Positions 42,290-51,012 of a stretch of DNA of 64,000 nucleotides are shown one piece after another. The stretch covers positions 1-64,000 of the forward strand of contig CAIPMU010000011.1 in NCBI GenBank assembly GCA_903866275.1, given 5' to 3'. A program made the position numbers and the translations under genes. The notes beneath the pieces were generated by a model. The model saw nothing but the letters and a program-made list of their open reading frames with translations, ran no database searches and was not told the origin of the DNA. Every line of letters begins with the position of its first letter. Position 1 is the first letter of the stretch. Source of the stretch: Vampirovibrio chlorellavorus (lineage in GTDB: Bacteria > Cyanobacteriota > Vampirovibrionia > Vampirovibrionales > Vampirovibrionaceae).

Positions 42290-44708
42290 ACTACTGGAAT
42301 GGCCCCTGCTCTTTGAGCACCTGCTGGCCGAATGCCTAACCCCCTATGGGGTTCAAGCGTGGGAATCTTCCCCATTTCTGGAGGATACACAGGTCATGCA
42401 ACGGCATGCCGCCGAAGTGGACGCCCTGAAAACCCTGCTGATCCGCTACGGGGATGTCACCAGTGAAACCACCCTGCCCGATATTAGCCCCACCCTGCGC
42501 CGTTTGAGCAAAGAGGCACATCTTTCCCTCAATGAATTCAGGCAGATTCTGCGGGTTTTATCGCTGGGCGGCCGACTGCTGCGGCATTTTTCCCGCACCT
42601 TAAAAAGCGAACCCCAGCTTGACAATCTGCTGGGCGAGATTTTAAACGAGGGGGTTATCCCAGACGAGGTACTGGCCTATCTCTCCGACTTTATTGACGC
42701 CGATGGCAGCATCAAGGACACCGCCAGCCCCCTGCTGCTCAGCCTGCGACAAAAACTGCGCCATCAACGACAAGCCCTAAACCAGAAACTCCAGCACTAC
42801 CTGCGAGATGCGGAATACGCCTCGGCCCTGCAAAGCACCACGGCCACCGAACGCGAAGGGCGCACCGTCCTGCCCGTGAAAGTGGAGTACAAGAGCAAGC
42901 TCCCCGGCGTGATTCACGGGGCCTCCTCCACGGGTTCCACCATTTTTGTGGAACCACACGCCCTGGTGGAGATCAACAACGCCATGCAGGGCCTGCAAGC
43001 CGACCTGCTCAAGGAAATTGAACGCATCCTGAAAACGCTATCGGTCTATCTGCACCCCCACTGGGAGGCCCTGCAAGCGTTGATTGACGCTTTGGGCACT
43101 CTGGATCGCCGCTTGGCCGCCGCGCGCCTGAGCCGCCTGCTGAACGCCAACCCGGTAGAGATTTTAGAGAACACGCAAGCCATTGAAGTGCGGCAAGCCC
43201 GCCATCCCTTGCTGGTACTCAATAACAGAAAACGCCCGGAACCCATTCAGGTGGTCGCCAACGACATTACCGTGGGTGGTGGGGTTCGCACGCTGGTGGT
43301 GACAGGCCCCAACACGGGCGGTAAAACCGTCCTGCTGAAAACCATTGGGCTGTTTGCCTGCATGTTACGCGCGGGGCTGCACCTGCCCGTGGCCGAACAA
43401 TCGAAGATGTCCTGCTTTGACCCTATTCTGGTGGACATCGGCGATCAGCAGAGCATCGCGCAAAGCCTGTCCACATTTTCGGCGCACATGGGCCGCCTCA
43501 AGGTTTTTCTGGCGGAAGAAACCGACCTGAGCCGAGGCTTGGTGCTGATTGATGAGATCGCCGCCGGGACGGATCCCGCCGAAGGGGCCGCGCTGGCCAA
43601 AGCCGTGCTGGATGAACTTTACCAAAAGGGCGCGCTGTCCATCGTAACCACCCACCTGGGCGAGCTCAAGCTCGACGCGCACCAACATGAGGGCTTCATG
43701 AACGCCAGCGTGGAGTTTGATGCCGAGACGCTCAGCCCCACCTACCGGCTGATGATCGGTGTGCCGGGGGCCAGCAACGCCATCACCATCGCCCAAAAGC
43801 TGGGGATTCAGCAGCACGTCATCGACAAAGCCAAAGCCGCCCTCAGCGCGCCCGTGCGAGAAGCCGCTGACTTGTTGCAAGAACTGGAAACCCGCAATCG
43901 GCAGCTGGCCGATGAGCTGCAAAGCGCGCGCTCCTTCCGTGTAGAAGCCCAGACCGCTTATGAAAAGGTAGAATTTGAGCGCCAAAAGCTGGAAGAGGAG
44001 AAGCGCCAAACCCTCAAGCAATTCCAGACCGGGCTAAAGGGGCGCATTCATGATCTCGAAGAACAGATTAAAATCCTGCGCAAAGAGATCCAGCAAGGCG
44101 AAGCGCCGGATTTAAACACGCTCTCTGGCAAGCTGAAAGCGATGGGCCGCAAGGCGGATCAGGTCTTTGGAGACACTCGCGAGAGCATCAGCGAGGCTTC
44201 GCGCCTGACGGTGGCCGATTTAAAAGTGGGCGAAACCGTGTTTAGCCGCCAATTAGAGCTCACCGGGGAGATTGTCTCCATCAACAAGGCCACGCAAGAA
44301 GTCTCCCTGCAGGCGGGCATTTTGCGGCTGACCGTCCCGGTTTCTGACTTACAGAAACCCTACAAGAGCAAGCTCAAGGGCAAGCAAGCCCCTAGGGATC
44401 GCCGACTGGATCGCCCTAGCCGGGCCAGCGAAGGGGCGTCGGTGGTGGATGAGCCGCTCGATCCCAGTTTAAGCTGCGACGTGCGGGGTCAACGCACTGA
44501 GGACGCTATGCTGGCCGTGGAAAAGTTCCTCGATGAGGCCATGATGTCCGGGTATCAGGCCGTGGGCATTGTGCATGGGATGGGTACCGGTATTCTCAAA
44601 AAAGAAATTCGACAGTACCTGAGCCAATCGGGCTATGTGAAACGGCATTATCCCGCCCAGGCCACCCAGGGCGGCGATGGCAAAACCATCGTCGAATTGC
44701 GGGGTTAA
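42273..44708 (+). CDS. mutS2: MutS2 endonuclease / ribosome-rescue ATPase
   Basis: An 811-residue MutS family ATPase. It has no mismatch-recognition domain. The core helices and clamp run to about 300; the ATPase shows VTGPNTGGKTVLLKTIGLFA near 345, STFSAHM, LVLIDEIAAGTDPAEGAAL and VTTHLGELK. A long coiled coil (535-620), a KOW-like region and a C-terminal Smr domain (last 80 residues; DVRGQRTEDA and IVHGMGTGILK) follow. MutS2 suppresses recombination and, in B. subtilis, splits collided ribosomes. ATG 42273 overlaps the glycosyltransferase stop by 17 bases. The Smr core motif HGxGTG is intact. Confidence 0.95.
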   Translation: MLDSFELLEWPLLFEHLLAECLTPYGVQAWESSPFLEDTQVMQRHAAEVDALKTLLIRYGDVTSETTLPDISPTLRRLSKEAHLSLNEFRQILRVLSLGGRLLRHFSRTLKSEPQLDNLLGEILNEGVIPDEVLAYLSDFIDADGSIKDTASPLLLSLRQKLRHQRQALNQKLQHYLRDAEYASALQSTTATEREGRTVLPVKVEYKSKLPGVIHGASSTGSTIFVEPHALVEINNAMQGLQADLLKEIERILKTLSVYLHPHWEALQALIDALGTLDRRLAAARLSRLLNANPVEILENTQAIEVRQARHPLLVLNNRKRPEPIQVVANDITVGGGVRTLVVTGPNTGGKTVLLKTIGLFACMLRAGLHLPVAEQSKMSCFDPILVDIGDQQSIAQSLSTFSAHMGRLKVFLAEETDLSRGLVLIDEIAAGTDPAEGAALAKAVLDELYQKGALSIVTTHLGELKLDAHQHEGFMNASVEFDAETLSPTYRLMIGVPGASNAITIAQKLGIQQHVIDKAKAALSAPVREAADLLQELETRNRQLADELQSARSFRVEAQTAYEKVEFERQKLEEEKRQTLKQFQTGLKGRIHDLEEQIKILRKEIQQGEAPDLNTLSGKLKAMGRKADQVFGDTRESISEASRLTVADLKVGETVFSRQLELTGEIVSINKATQEVSLQAGILRLTVPVSDLQKPYKSKLKGKQAPRDRRLDRPSRASEGASVVDEPLDPSLSCDVRGQRTEDAMLAVEKFLDEAMMSGYQAVGIVHGMGTGILKKEIRQYLSQSGYVKRHYPAQATQGGDGKTIVELRG

Positions 44709-44756
44709 ACACACTTTTAAATCCATTTTGTATTTTCTGAAATTGCTCAATCTGTC

Positions 44757-44784
44757 TTGTAAAAATATATGCAAGTGATATAAT
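44757..44784 (+). promoter_or_regulatory. Strong promoter before the orphan gene at 44822
   Basis: TTGTAA (44757-44762), 16 bases, then a perfect TATAAT (44779-44784), with TG one base before it (TGATATAAT), an extended -10. RNA starts near 44791, about 30 bases before the ATG. Confidence 0.72.
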
Positions 44785-44821
44785 TACGATGGCTTAAAAA
44801 CAATATTGTGGGTGGAAAGCA

Positions 44822-45310
44822 ATGAAGCAGGGTACGAACCAGGACGCAATGAAACCGATTGTTCCAATTCAGCGTTGGTACGATCAGGATCCGCAATTAA
44901 GCGAACTGGTGAGAACCATGGAAACCCTGAGTCCCGATTGCCAGAAGTTGTTTGCCCTCCTGATTCAGGACACCTGTAACCGCATCATCCTGCTTCGGGG
45001 ACGGGATTTCATCCGGAATCTGGATTGGACAATTTTCATTGGACTCATCAAATCCCGCCGCAGTCGTCGCTGGTATGACCGGGAAGAACTGCTTCGCAAA
45101 GCCTTTAAAACCCTGTACTCCCTCAGTTTTCCGGATAAAGCGCTAGTGGGAAAAGAGCTCAGTGTGCCCGTCCAGCTGGTGAAACGCTACGAAAACTATT
45201 GCCAGAAGCAGGACGCCGAGATCAGCCTGGATATGGTGCAAACCATCGTGGAAACCTGCATCAAGGAAGGCCCCGATAACGCCCACGACATCTATTCCAT
45301 CTTTCACTAG
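44822..45310 (+). CDS. Orphan helical protein of unknown function
   Basis: I do not recognise this 162-residue protein. It has no signal peptide or membrane segment. It is rich in Arg/Lys and aromatics: WYDQDPQLSELVRTMETLS near 19, CNRIILLRGRDFIRN near 51, IKSRRSRRWYDREELLRKAF near 75 and VPVQLVKRYENYCQKQ near 115. The basic RSRRWY stretch could bind nucleic acid, which is speculative. It has its own strong extended -10 promoter and GTGGAAAG before the ATG, so it is probably well expressed on its own. It is not part of the mutS2 operon, and it converges with folK. Confidence 0.65.
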   Translation: MKQGTNQDAMKPIVPIQRWYDQDPQLSELVRTMETLSPDCQKLFALLIQDTCNRIILLRGRDFIRNLDWTIFIGLIKSRRSRRWYDREELLRKAFKTLYSLSFPDKALVGKELSVPVQLVKRYENYCQKQDAEISLDMVQTIVETCIKEGPDNAHDIYSIFH

Positions 45311-45323
45311 GCCCTCTCAAGCC

Positions 45324-45935
45324 CTAAACCGAGAGAGATGGACCCACACAGACTGTGGACTCAACGCATCGGGGCGCTTTTACACCCAAGGCTTCAGTCA
45401 GCTGTGCCATCGTCTGGCCCAAAACCGGATGTACCCACGCCGAAGCCAGCTCTCGCAAGGGATATAGCGCAAAGGCCCGCTCATGCAAGCGCGGATGCGG
45501 CACCGTCAGACCGGGCTGACAGAGGATCTGCTGCCCATAGAACAGCACGTCCACATCCAGCGTGCGAGACAAGGCCCCACCAGGCTGCGGCGGATTGGAT
45601 GCCGAAGCGTCCTCGCACTGCCCGGACAACGCAGGCGCAACCGGTCCTCCGGTGGGCGAGCGATCCCGACCCAATTGATGCTCCACATCCAGACAAAACG
45701 CCATCAGCGCCTGGGAAGGCAAGCTGGTTTCAATCCGGGCGGCGGCATTCACAAACCAAGGAATACACACCCCTTCACTGGGCGCCATGCCCACCGGCTC
45801 CGTTTCATAAAACGAGGAAACCGCCACCACCTCAATCTGCGGATGATCGTTCAACAGGATTAAAGCCTGACGAATGGCCGCTTCGGGCTGGCCCAAATTG
45901 CCACCCAGTCCCAAAAAGGCAGTTTCAGTCATCAA
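45324..45935 (-). CDS. folK: 6-hydroxymethyl-7,8-dihydropterin pyrophosphokinase
   Basis: Transfers pyrophosphate from ATP to hydroxymethyldihydropterin in folate synthesis. The 203 residues include FLGLGGNLG near 7, VSSFYETEPVGM near 40, WFVNAA near 60, TLDVDVLFYG near 129 and VPHPRLHERAFALYPL near 149. An insert of about 25 residues (RSPTGGPVAPALSGQCED and onward) separates the conserved GRD from the RTLDVD magnesium site, where most FolKs have about 10 residues. That makes it some 40 residues longer than usual. It is coupled to miaB by a four-base overlap (ATGA). Confidence 0.92.
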   Translation of the reverse strand: MMTETAFLGLGGNLGQPEAAIRQALILLNDHPQIEVVAVSSFYETEPVGMAPSEGVCIPWFVNAAARIETSLPSQALMAFCLDVEHQLGRDRSPTGGPVAPALSGQCEDASASNPPQPGGALSRTLDVDVLFYGQQILCQPGLTVPHPRLHERAFALYPLRELASAWVHPVLGQTMAQLTEALGVKAPRCVESTVCVGPSLSV

Positions 45936-47335
45936 GGTGCGACAGCCCCGGACAAAACAGCGGACTGAGACAGTTCGGCAGGCAGCACCATCTGCCCAAT
46001 CAGGGAAAAGGGCAGGGCTTCCTGAATTTTCACCTGAATCAGCTGACCCACCAAGGCGTCTTCGCTGAGCGAAGTCTCAAAGTTCACCACCTTGTTGCTG
46101 CGGGTGCGTCCGGTCAGGCGATTGGGGTTGCGCTTGCTCTTGCCTTCCACCAGCACTTCCACTTCGCAGTTAAGGTAACCCTGATTTTTCTTCAAAGATT
46201 GCGCCCGGATGGCTTCAATCAGGATTTGCAAGCGTTCTTCCTTGACTGCTTCAGGTATTTCCTCGCCATGCAGCTCCCAGAAAGCCGCAGGCGTTTGCTT
46301 ACGAGGTGAGTAGGCCGCTGAGTTGGCATTATGAATCCCCGACAGGGCCACAGATTCTACGGTCCGCTGAAACTGGGCGTCGGTCTCGCCAGGAAAGCCC
46401 ACGATATAATCGCCGCTCACGGCGGCGTTGGGCACCCGATCATAAATCTTGCGCACCAGATCGTAATACTGCTGACTGGTATAACCCCGGCGCATACGGG
46501 CCAAAATCTCATCATCGCCCGCCTGCATGGGGATGTGAATGTACTCCATCACCTTGGGCAGCTCGGCCACGGCATCGATAATGCGATCGGTCAAGTCCAG
46601 CGGGTGAGAGGTCATGAAGCGAATGCGCTCAATGCCCTCAATCTCGTGCAGCTCGTACAACAGTTCAGCCAGACCATAATGCCGGTCGGTGAAATCCTTG
46701 CCATACGAGTCCACCGTCTGCCCGAGCAGAGTGATTTCCTTAAAGCCCTGAGCCGCCAACTGAAAGACTTCCCGGATAATGGACTCCGGGGTGCGGCTAA
46801 TCTGCCGCCCACGGGTGTAAGGCACCACGCAGTAGGTACAAAAGTAATCACAGCCTTCAATAATGGTCACCCAAGCCGAAATATCGTTCTCGCGCCGGGG
46901 AGCCACATCGGTTAAATAATCGTAGGTGTTACGCGGCTTTTGGCGATCCACGGCCAGTACCCGGTTATTGCCCTCAAAGGCCCGTCGCACCAGCTCCGGC
47001 AGCTCATGAATGTTCTGGGTACCAAAGACAATATCAACGTAAGGGGCACGTTTGAAAATACCGTCCTTGGTCTGCTGAGCCACGCAGCCCGCCATGGCAA
47101 TCTTGATTTTGGGGTTTTTGGCCTTAAGCTTGCCCCAGGTGCCCAAGTGGCTAAAGGCCTTATCTTCCGCAGAGCCCCGAATTTGGCAGGTGTTCACAAT
47201 CAGCAAATCCGCGTCCAGCTTGTTTTCCACCGGCTCGAAGCCTTCTTTTTGCAGCAAGCCCAGCATCACTTCAGAATCGTTGAAGTTCATCTGGCAGCCA
47301 AGCGTTTCCAGGTAGACTTTGCGTGGGGTGGTCAT
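45932..47335 (-). CDS. miaB: tRNA-2-methylthio-N6-dimethylallyladenosine synthase
   Basis: A radical SAM methylthiotransferase acting on A37 of tRNAs that read UNN codons. The 467 residues place the auxiliary cluster cysteines at 14, 50 and 84 (TLGCQMN, VNTCQIR, AGCVAQ). The radical SAM triad is at 162, 166 and 169 (GCDYFCTYC). A TRAM domain occupies the C-terminal 65 residues (LNCEVEVLVEGKSKRNPNRLTGRT). ATG 47335 begins directly at the family start; the TTG six codons earlier has no ribosome binding site. UNN codons include Phe, Tyr and Trp codons, the tRNAs the aro leader would sense, but that link is only suggestive. Confidence 0.96.
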   Translation of the reverse strand: MTTPRKVYLETLGCQMNFNDSEVMLGLLQKEGFEPVENKLDADLLIVNTCQIRGSAEDKAFSHLGTWGKLKAKNPKIKIAMAGCVAQQTKDGIFKRAPYVDIVFGTQNIHELPELVRRAFEGNNRVLAVDRQKPRNTYDYLTDVAPRRENDISAWVTIIEGCDYFCTYCVVPYTRGRQISRTPESIIREVFQLAAQGFKEITLLGQTVDSYGKDFTDRHYGLAELLYELHEIEGIERIRFMTSHPLDLTDRIIDAVAELPKVMEYIHIPMQAGDDEILARMRRGYTSQQYYDLVRKIYDRVPNAAVSGDYIVGFPGETDAQFQRTVESVALSGIHNANSAAYSPRKQTPAAFWELHGEEIPEAVKEERLQILIEAIRAQSLKKNQGYLNCEVEVLVEGKSKRNPNRLTGRTRSNKVVNFETSLSEDALVGQLIQVKIQEALPFSLIGQMVLPAELSQSAVLSGAVAP

Positions 47336-47528
47336 AGACAGCGGTGCTCGCAAGGGTTTTAAACATTAAAAAAGAGTTATGCCCAGGCAAGGAGCACGCC
47401 AACAAGCGGTCTATAGCACCAACTCAGGAATGCGTAGCCTGTAGCAATTCAAGGTATCAAAAAAGAATTTTGACCTCAAGCTAGCACAAACTTTGCTTCG
47501 TTGGCGTTATTTCAGGTAGCCTTACACA

Positions 47529-47556
47529 TGTAAAATCCTTCACTCGGATTTTTACA
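47529..47556 (+). promoter_or_regulatory. Inverted repeat just before the orphan gene at 47572
   Basis: TGTAAAATCC (47529-47538), a seven-base loop, and GGATTTTTACA (47546-47556, one extra T). It ends six bases before the GGGAG ribosome binding site, so it could be an operator or an RNA hairpin that gates translation. Confidence 0.5.
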
Positions 47557-47571
47557 AAATTTGGGAGTCCC

Positions 47572-48153
47572 ATGATGTCCGTCTCAGCAGCATATTCCTC
47601 ATTAAAAACTGGATTCACTAGCGTTGCCCAAAAATTGAGCAGATCTACAGAAAAAGATGTCGCTGCCAATCTGATGAAAAAGCAGGATGAGGTTGCAAGC
47701 GTTTTCTCCACGCTGAGTGAAGATTCTTTTGGCCCTGAAACTTTAAAACCTGTCAAAAACGATCTTGCCGGTGCACTTAATAATCTCCCAGCAAATATTA
47801 AACAAATGTTCAAGGGCATTACCTTTGATGCCAATGGTACTCCCATGCTACTGACACCCGAAGGGAAAAACATCATTGCCCGCGATCAAAAGAAAGCCAT
47901 CCAACAACTCATCAACCCGACCAAATTAGAAGCCTATGCTCAACTTCGAGGCGTGGGTGCCATTGAGAACGCGGCAGCTAAAATCTCAAATAAGGTCACC
48001 ACATTTTTAAACAAAATCACCGCATTCGGCCGCAAGGTCTTGAATGCCATCACCGCCCCATTTCGGTATATTTACAATCAAGTGCAAGGACTGTTTGTAA
48101 GGACGCCTGAAGCGATCTCTGCGACGCCACCGCACACCACACCAACCGCCTAG
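47572..48153 (+). CDS. Orphan protein, A+T-richer than its neighbours
   Basis: The 193 residues are not recognised. It is mostly helical, Lys/Asn/Thr-rich, with no signal peptide and no clear membrane segment. Residues 130-175 (AKISNKVTTFLNKITAFGRKVL, then FRYIYNQVQGLF) look amphipathic and basic; the tail is Pro/Thr-rich. Codon use is visibly more A/T than adjacent genes. It is a monocistronic unit, with an inverted repeat and GGGAG at the front and a strong terminator at the end. That profile fits a lineage-specific or acquired protein, perhaps membrane-binding or secreted by a non-Sec route. Two ATGs (47572 and 47575) are both possible starts. Confidence 0.62.
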   Translation: MMSVSAAYSSLKTGFTSVAQKLSRSTEKDVAANLMKKQDEVASVFSTLSEDSFGPETLKPVKNDLAGALNNLPANIKQMFKGITFDANGTPMLLTPEGKNIIARDQKKAIQQLINPTKLEAYAQLRGVGAIENAAAKISNKVTTFLNKITAFGRKVLNAITAPFRYIYNQVQGLFVRTPEAISATPPHTTPTA

Positions 48154-48162
48154 ACATTTTGC

Positions 48163-48196
48163 AAAAAAGCTCCGGCAATAACCGGAGCTTTTTTTT
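48163..48196. terminator. Bidirectional intrinsic terminator
   Basis: AGCTCCGG (48168-48175), loop CAATAA, CCGGAGCT (48182-48189), flanked by six A on the left and eight T on the right. It sits between the convergent orphan gene and the flavodoxin gene. Confidence 0.93.
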
Positions 48197-48258
48197 GACT
48201 TTTAAAATTGATAACCCGCTACGATAAACAACTAGCGCCTACTCTGGCCAGCCTCTCG

Positions 48259-49104
48259 TTATTTACCCAGTGCGGATAACACGCCTTTCAGCCATTTGTC
48301 GTAATTGGCTTCGTAGTTCAGGTCGCAATCCACACGGGAAAAGAGGCGCTGACCACCCTGTTTGGCCAGGAACTCATCAAAGTCCTTGCCGCACTTGCAG
48401 AACAGCGGATACGCGGTATCACCCAAGGCCAACACGCTGAACCCGGTTTTGCTGAGGTCCACTTTTTCTTTTTGCAGGGCTTCCCAAAGATCAATCCCGT
48501 TGGACGGCGGCTCACCATCGCCCCAGGTGCTGGTGATGACCAGCACTTTAGCAAATCCTGCCAAGTGACTGGCTTTCACAGCCGCCATACTGACAGCGCG
48601 GGCGCTTAACCCGGCATCCTTGATTCTGGTTTCGGTCATTTCGGCCAAGCCTTGTGCAGTGCCGGTTTCAGAACCCCACAGCACCAAGACATCCACATCA
48701 CCCGCCACGACTGGCGCAACAGCAGCCAGAGGGGCTTCCTCGACAGTTTCGGCAGCAGCAGGGGCCACAGATGCGTCATCGGGTGCAGCCTCATCAGAGC
48801 CTTGTGCTAACGCCTTGGCTTCCGCCAGTTCACGGGCACGACGCTCCCAGGGTTCTTCTTTGGGTTTGCGAGCACGGGGCATGGTGACAATGGCCAGAAT
48901 CAACAATGCACCCAAAATCAGCAAGGGCAACCAACCCAAACCTGGCAAGGTAAAAGTAGGAAGCAGTCCCATAATGCCCATGCAGATCAGCAAACCCAGC
49001 ACAATGGCGGGCCAGAAGGACAGGTAGCCAATCGGACTGTACTTCAAATCCTCTTCAGTCACAACAGACTGCGGATGCTCGGTTGAGGAGGGTGCATTAT
49101 TCAT
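48259..49104 (-). CDS. Membrane-anchored flavodoxin-domain protein
   Basis: A 281-residue protein. Two transmembrane helices (27-48 and 54-74) are followed by a charged segment, an Ala/Glu-rich linker, and a flavodoxin domain from about 136. FMN-binding loops: WGSETGTAQ (143-151), TSTWGDGEPPSNG near 192 and LALGDTAYPLFCKCGKDFDE near 226. It resembles the flavodoxin domain of CysJ and cytochrome P450 reductases, but the FAD/NADPH reductase half is missing. It would carry electrons at the inner face of the membrane between unknown partners. It is the last gene on this strand before the terminator; a promoter candidate lies at 49277-49305. Confidence 0.82.
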   Translation of the reverse strand: MNNAPSSTEHPQSVVTEEDLKYSPIGYLSFWPAIVLGLLICMGIMGLLPTFTLPGLGWLPLLILGALLILAIVTMPRARKPKEEPWERRARELAEAKALAQGSDEAAPDDASVAPAAAETVEEAPLAAVAPVVAGDVDVLVLWGSETGTAQGLAEMTETRIKDAGLSARAVSMAAVKASHLAGFAKVLVITSTWGDGEPPSNGIDLWEALQKEKVDLSKTGFSVLALGDTAYPLFCKCGKDFDEFLAKQGGQRLFSRVDCDLNYEANYDKWLKGVLSALGK

Positions 49105-49276
49105 CGTTCAGGATTCCCAATTTCGCTTGACTAAAACGGTAGGCAATCATCGCCTAAATACTGATAAAGCGGACTCTGACCAAACTGCAACTGTCGCTCT
49201 CAAAAACCAGACGTTGGGGATATACCCCGGCAGCGGTATAGGTCATCGCTGACTAATCCAGGCTCGGTTGGTACTT

Positions 49277-49305
49277 ATCATATTTCATGCAAAAACTTTC
49301 AGCAA
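49277..49305 (-). promoter_or_regulatory. Candidate promoter of the flavodoxin gene
   Basis: On the minus strand TTGCTG (plus-strand 49300-49305), 17 bases, then TATGAT (49277-49282). It is flanked by a 9-base inverted repeat, GGCTCGGTT (49261-49269) and AACCGAGCC (49307-49315), which could be an operator or a long-loop terminator for ftsX. Confidence 0.4.
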
Positions 49306-49328
49306 GAACCGAGCCCCACGCCGGCACA

Positions 49329-50204
49329 CTAGATTTTGAGGTATTTGTGCGTCGAGGTGGCCGCGCCGCCGCCGCCCACCACAATGCCCATCAGCACCAG
49401 CACCAGAAACACTACGCTCAGGCTGTAGTTACTGGTGGAAAACTGGAAGTAGTTAAACAGCAAGCCCAGATAATGTTCCACCACGCTCAGGGGGACCGTC
49501 GCAATCAACGCGCCAACCAGACCGTACACGGCGCCCTGCATCAGAAAAGGCAAGCGAATGTACCAGTTGCCCACGCCCATCATGCGCATGATTTCAATCT
49601 CTCGGCTGCGGGCCTCAATCAGCAGGTGAATGGTGTTGCTGATGATGAAAAAGGTCAAAGTCCCCAAAAACAGGCTCACGGCCAGCCCGATGAAGGAGGT
49701 CAGTCGGGAAATATTTTGCAATTTATCCAGCACACTTTTGGCGAAGGTCACTTCTTCCACGCCGGGCAAGGCTTTCAGCTTTTCCACCGTGGGACGGATT
49801 TCATCCTGACCTTTCACCTGCACATGAAAGGTGTTGGGCAGCGGGTTTTGAATATCCGGCACCTGATACTGTTTTTTCATATCGGTCCAGGCTTTTTCCT
49901 TGGGAATCACTTCCACGGCCTTGACCGTAGGCAGGGCCAGCATGCGGGCCTGTAACTCGTTCACGCTGGCGGAATCCTTGGCGTAGACGGAAATTTTCAG
50001 CGCCGAGCCAATGTTTTCCACAAAAAGCTGGGTTTCCAGCACAAAGACCGACAAGGTCCCAAAGATACTCAAAATGGAGGCCATGGTCACCACAATGATC
50101 AGGTTCATCCAACCGGTGCGCTTGATCCCGCCTAGGGTTTCCTGAAAAATCCGCCCGGTGATGCGGAACTCGGTGGCCACGTTGTCCATAAAATGGGAAC
50201 TCAT
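49329..50204 (-). CDS. ftsX: Cell division permease FtsX
   Basis: A 291-residue membrane protein of the FtsEX complex that couples ATP use to activation of peptidoglycan hydrolases at the septum. The first membrane helix (IIVVTMASILSIFGTLSVFVL) is near 35-57. A periplasmic loop (70-165: ISVYAKDSASVNELQ, VIPKEKAW and VEEVTFAKS) is followed by three helices. The cytoplasmic contact EARSREIEIMRMMGVGNWYIRLPFLMQGAVYG is near 202. Topology and length are typical. It is preceded by ftsE with a 55-base gap. Confidence 0.94.
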   Translation of the reverse strand: MSSHFMDNVATEFRITGRIFQETLGGIKRTGWMNLIIVVTMASILSIFGTLSVFVLETQLFVENIGSALKISVYAKDSASVNELQARMLALPTVKAVEVIPKEKAWTDMKKQYQVPDIQNPLPNTFHVQVKGQDEIRPTVEKLKALPGVEEVTFAKSVLDKLQNISRLTSFIGLAVSLFLGTLTFFIISNTIHLLIEARSREIEIMRMMGVGNWYIRLPFLMQGAVYGLVGALIATVPLSVVEHYLGLLFNYFQFSTSNYSLSVVFLVLVLMGIVVGGGGAATSTHKYLKI

Positions 50205-50259
50205 AGCGACTCCTGTTCACCCACAACGCCATCCAGCGCCTGACGGGCAACCCATTCCA

Positions 50260-50934
50260 TTACTCATACACTCCCTGATACACGTCCCGCACCAACTCGC
50301 CGCCCTGCATGGTGATCACCCGCTTGCGCATCTGGTTGACGATTTGATGGTTGTGGGTCGAGATCAAAATGGTGGTGCCACGCTGATTGATCTGCTCCAG
50401 CAGGTTCATAATATCCAGCGAGGTGGCCGGATCGAGGTTCCCGGTCGGCTCATCGGCAATTACCAGAGACGGTCCGTTCACAATGGCGCGAGCAATGCCC
50501 ACCCGTTGCTGCTCGCCCCCGGAAAGCTCTTCAGGCGTGGCGTCCACTTTATCAATCAGACCAACCACCTTAAGCGCGCCCAGCACCCGCTTGCGGATCT
50601 CGGTAGGACCCACGCCCAGCGCGCGCAGGACATAGGCCACGTTATCAAAGGCGGTTTGTCCCGGCAGGAGCTTGAAATCCTGGAACACAATCCCCATCCG
50701 GCGGCGCAGCTTGGGCACCTGAGTCGGACGAAGCTGAGAAATGTCGACGCGTCCCACCAGGACGGTGCCGGAGGTGGCAACTTCCTCGCGGTAAATCAGC
50801 TTCATAATGCTGGATTTACCCGCACCAGAAGGCCCCACGAAGAATACGAACTCGCCCATCTCGATGTCAAAACTGACATCGCGGAGTGCGTACGTATTCC
50901 CATAACGCTTGGTGGTATTGATAAATTTAATCAT
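50260..50934 (-). CDS. ftsE: Cell division ATP-binding protein FtsE
   Basis: The 224-residue ABC ATPase partner of FtsX. It has Walker [13 protein letters not shown] near 34, Q-loop [15 protein letters not shown] near 83, the signature [19 protein letters not shown] near 135, Walker [14 protein letters not shown] near 156, and the switch STHNHQIV near 192. The PSGAGKSS with FQDF...LL pattern is that of FtsE rather than of transporters. It lies downstream of the phosphorylase-like gene on the same strand (78 bases); co-transcription is possible. Confidence 0.95.
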   Translation of the reverse strand: MIKFINTTKRYGNTYALRDVSFDIEMGEFVFFVGPSGAGKSSIMKLIYREEVATSGTVLVGRVDISQLRPTQVPKLRRRMGIVFQDFKLLPGQTAFDNVAYVLRALGVGPTEIRKRVLGALKVVGLIDKVDATPEELSGGEQQRVGIARAIVNGPSLVIADEPTGNLDPATSLDIMNLLEQINQRGTTILISTHNHQIVNQMRKRVITMQGGELVRDVYQGVYE

Positions 50935-51012
50935 GCGTTTTCAAATCAGCTATATCAAACTCTTCCCAAGACAAAACCAAGAGGTAGGGGATTGCGTTCT
51001 ATTATACCTGTT

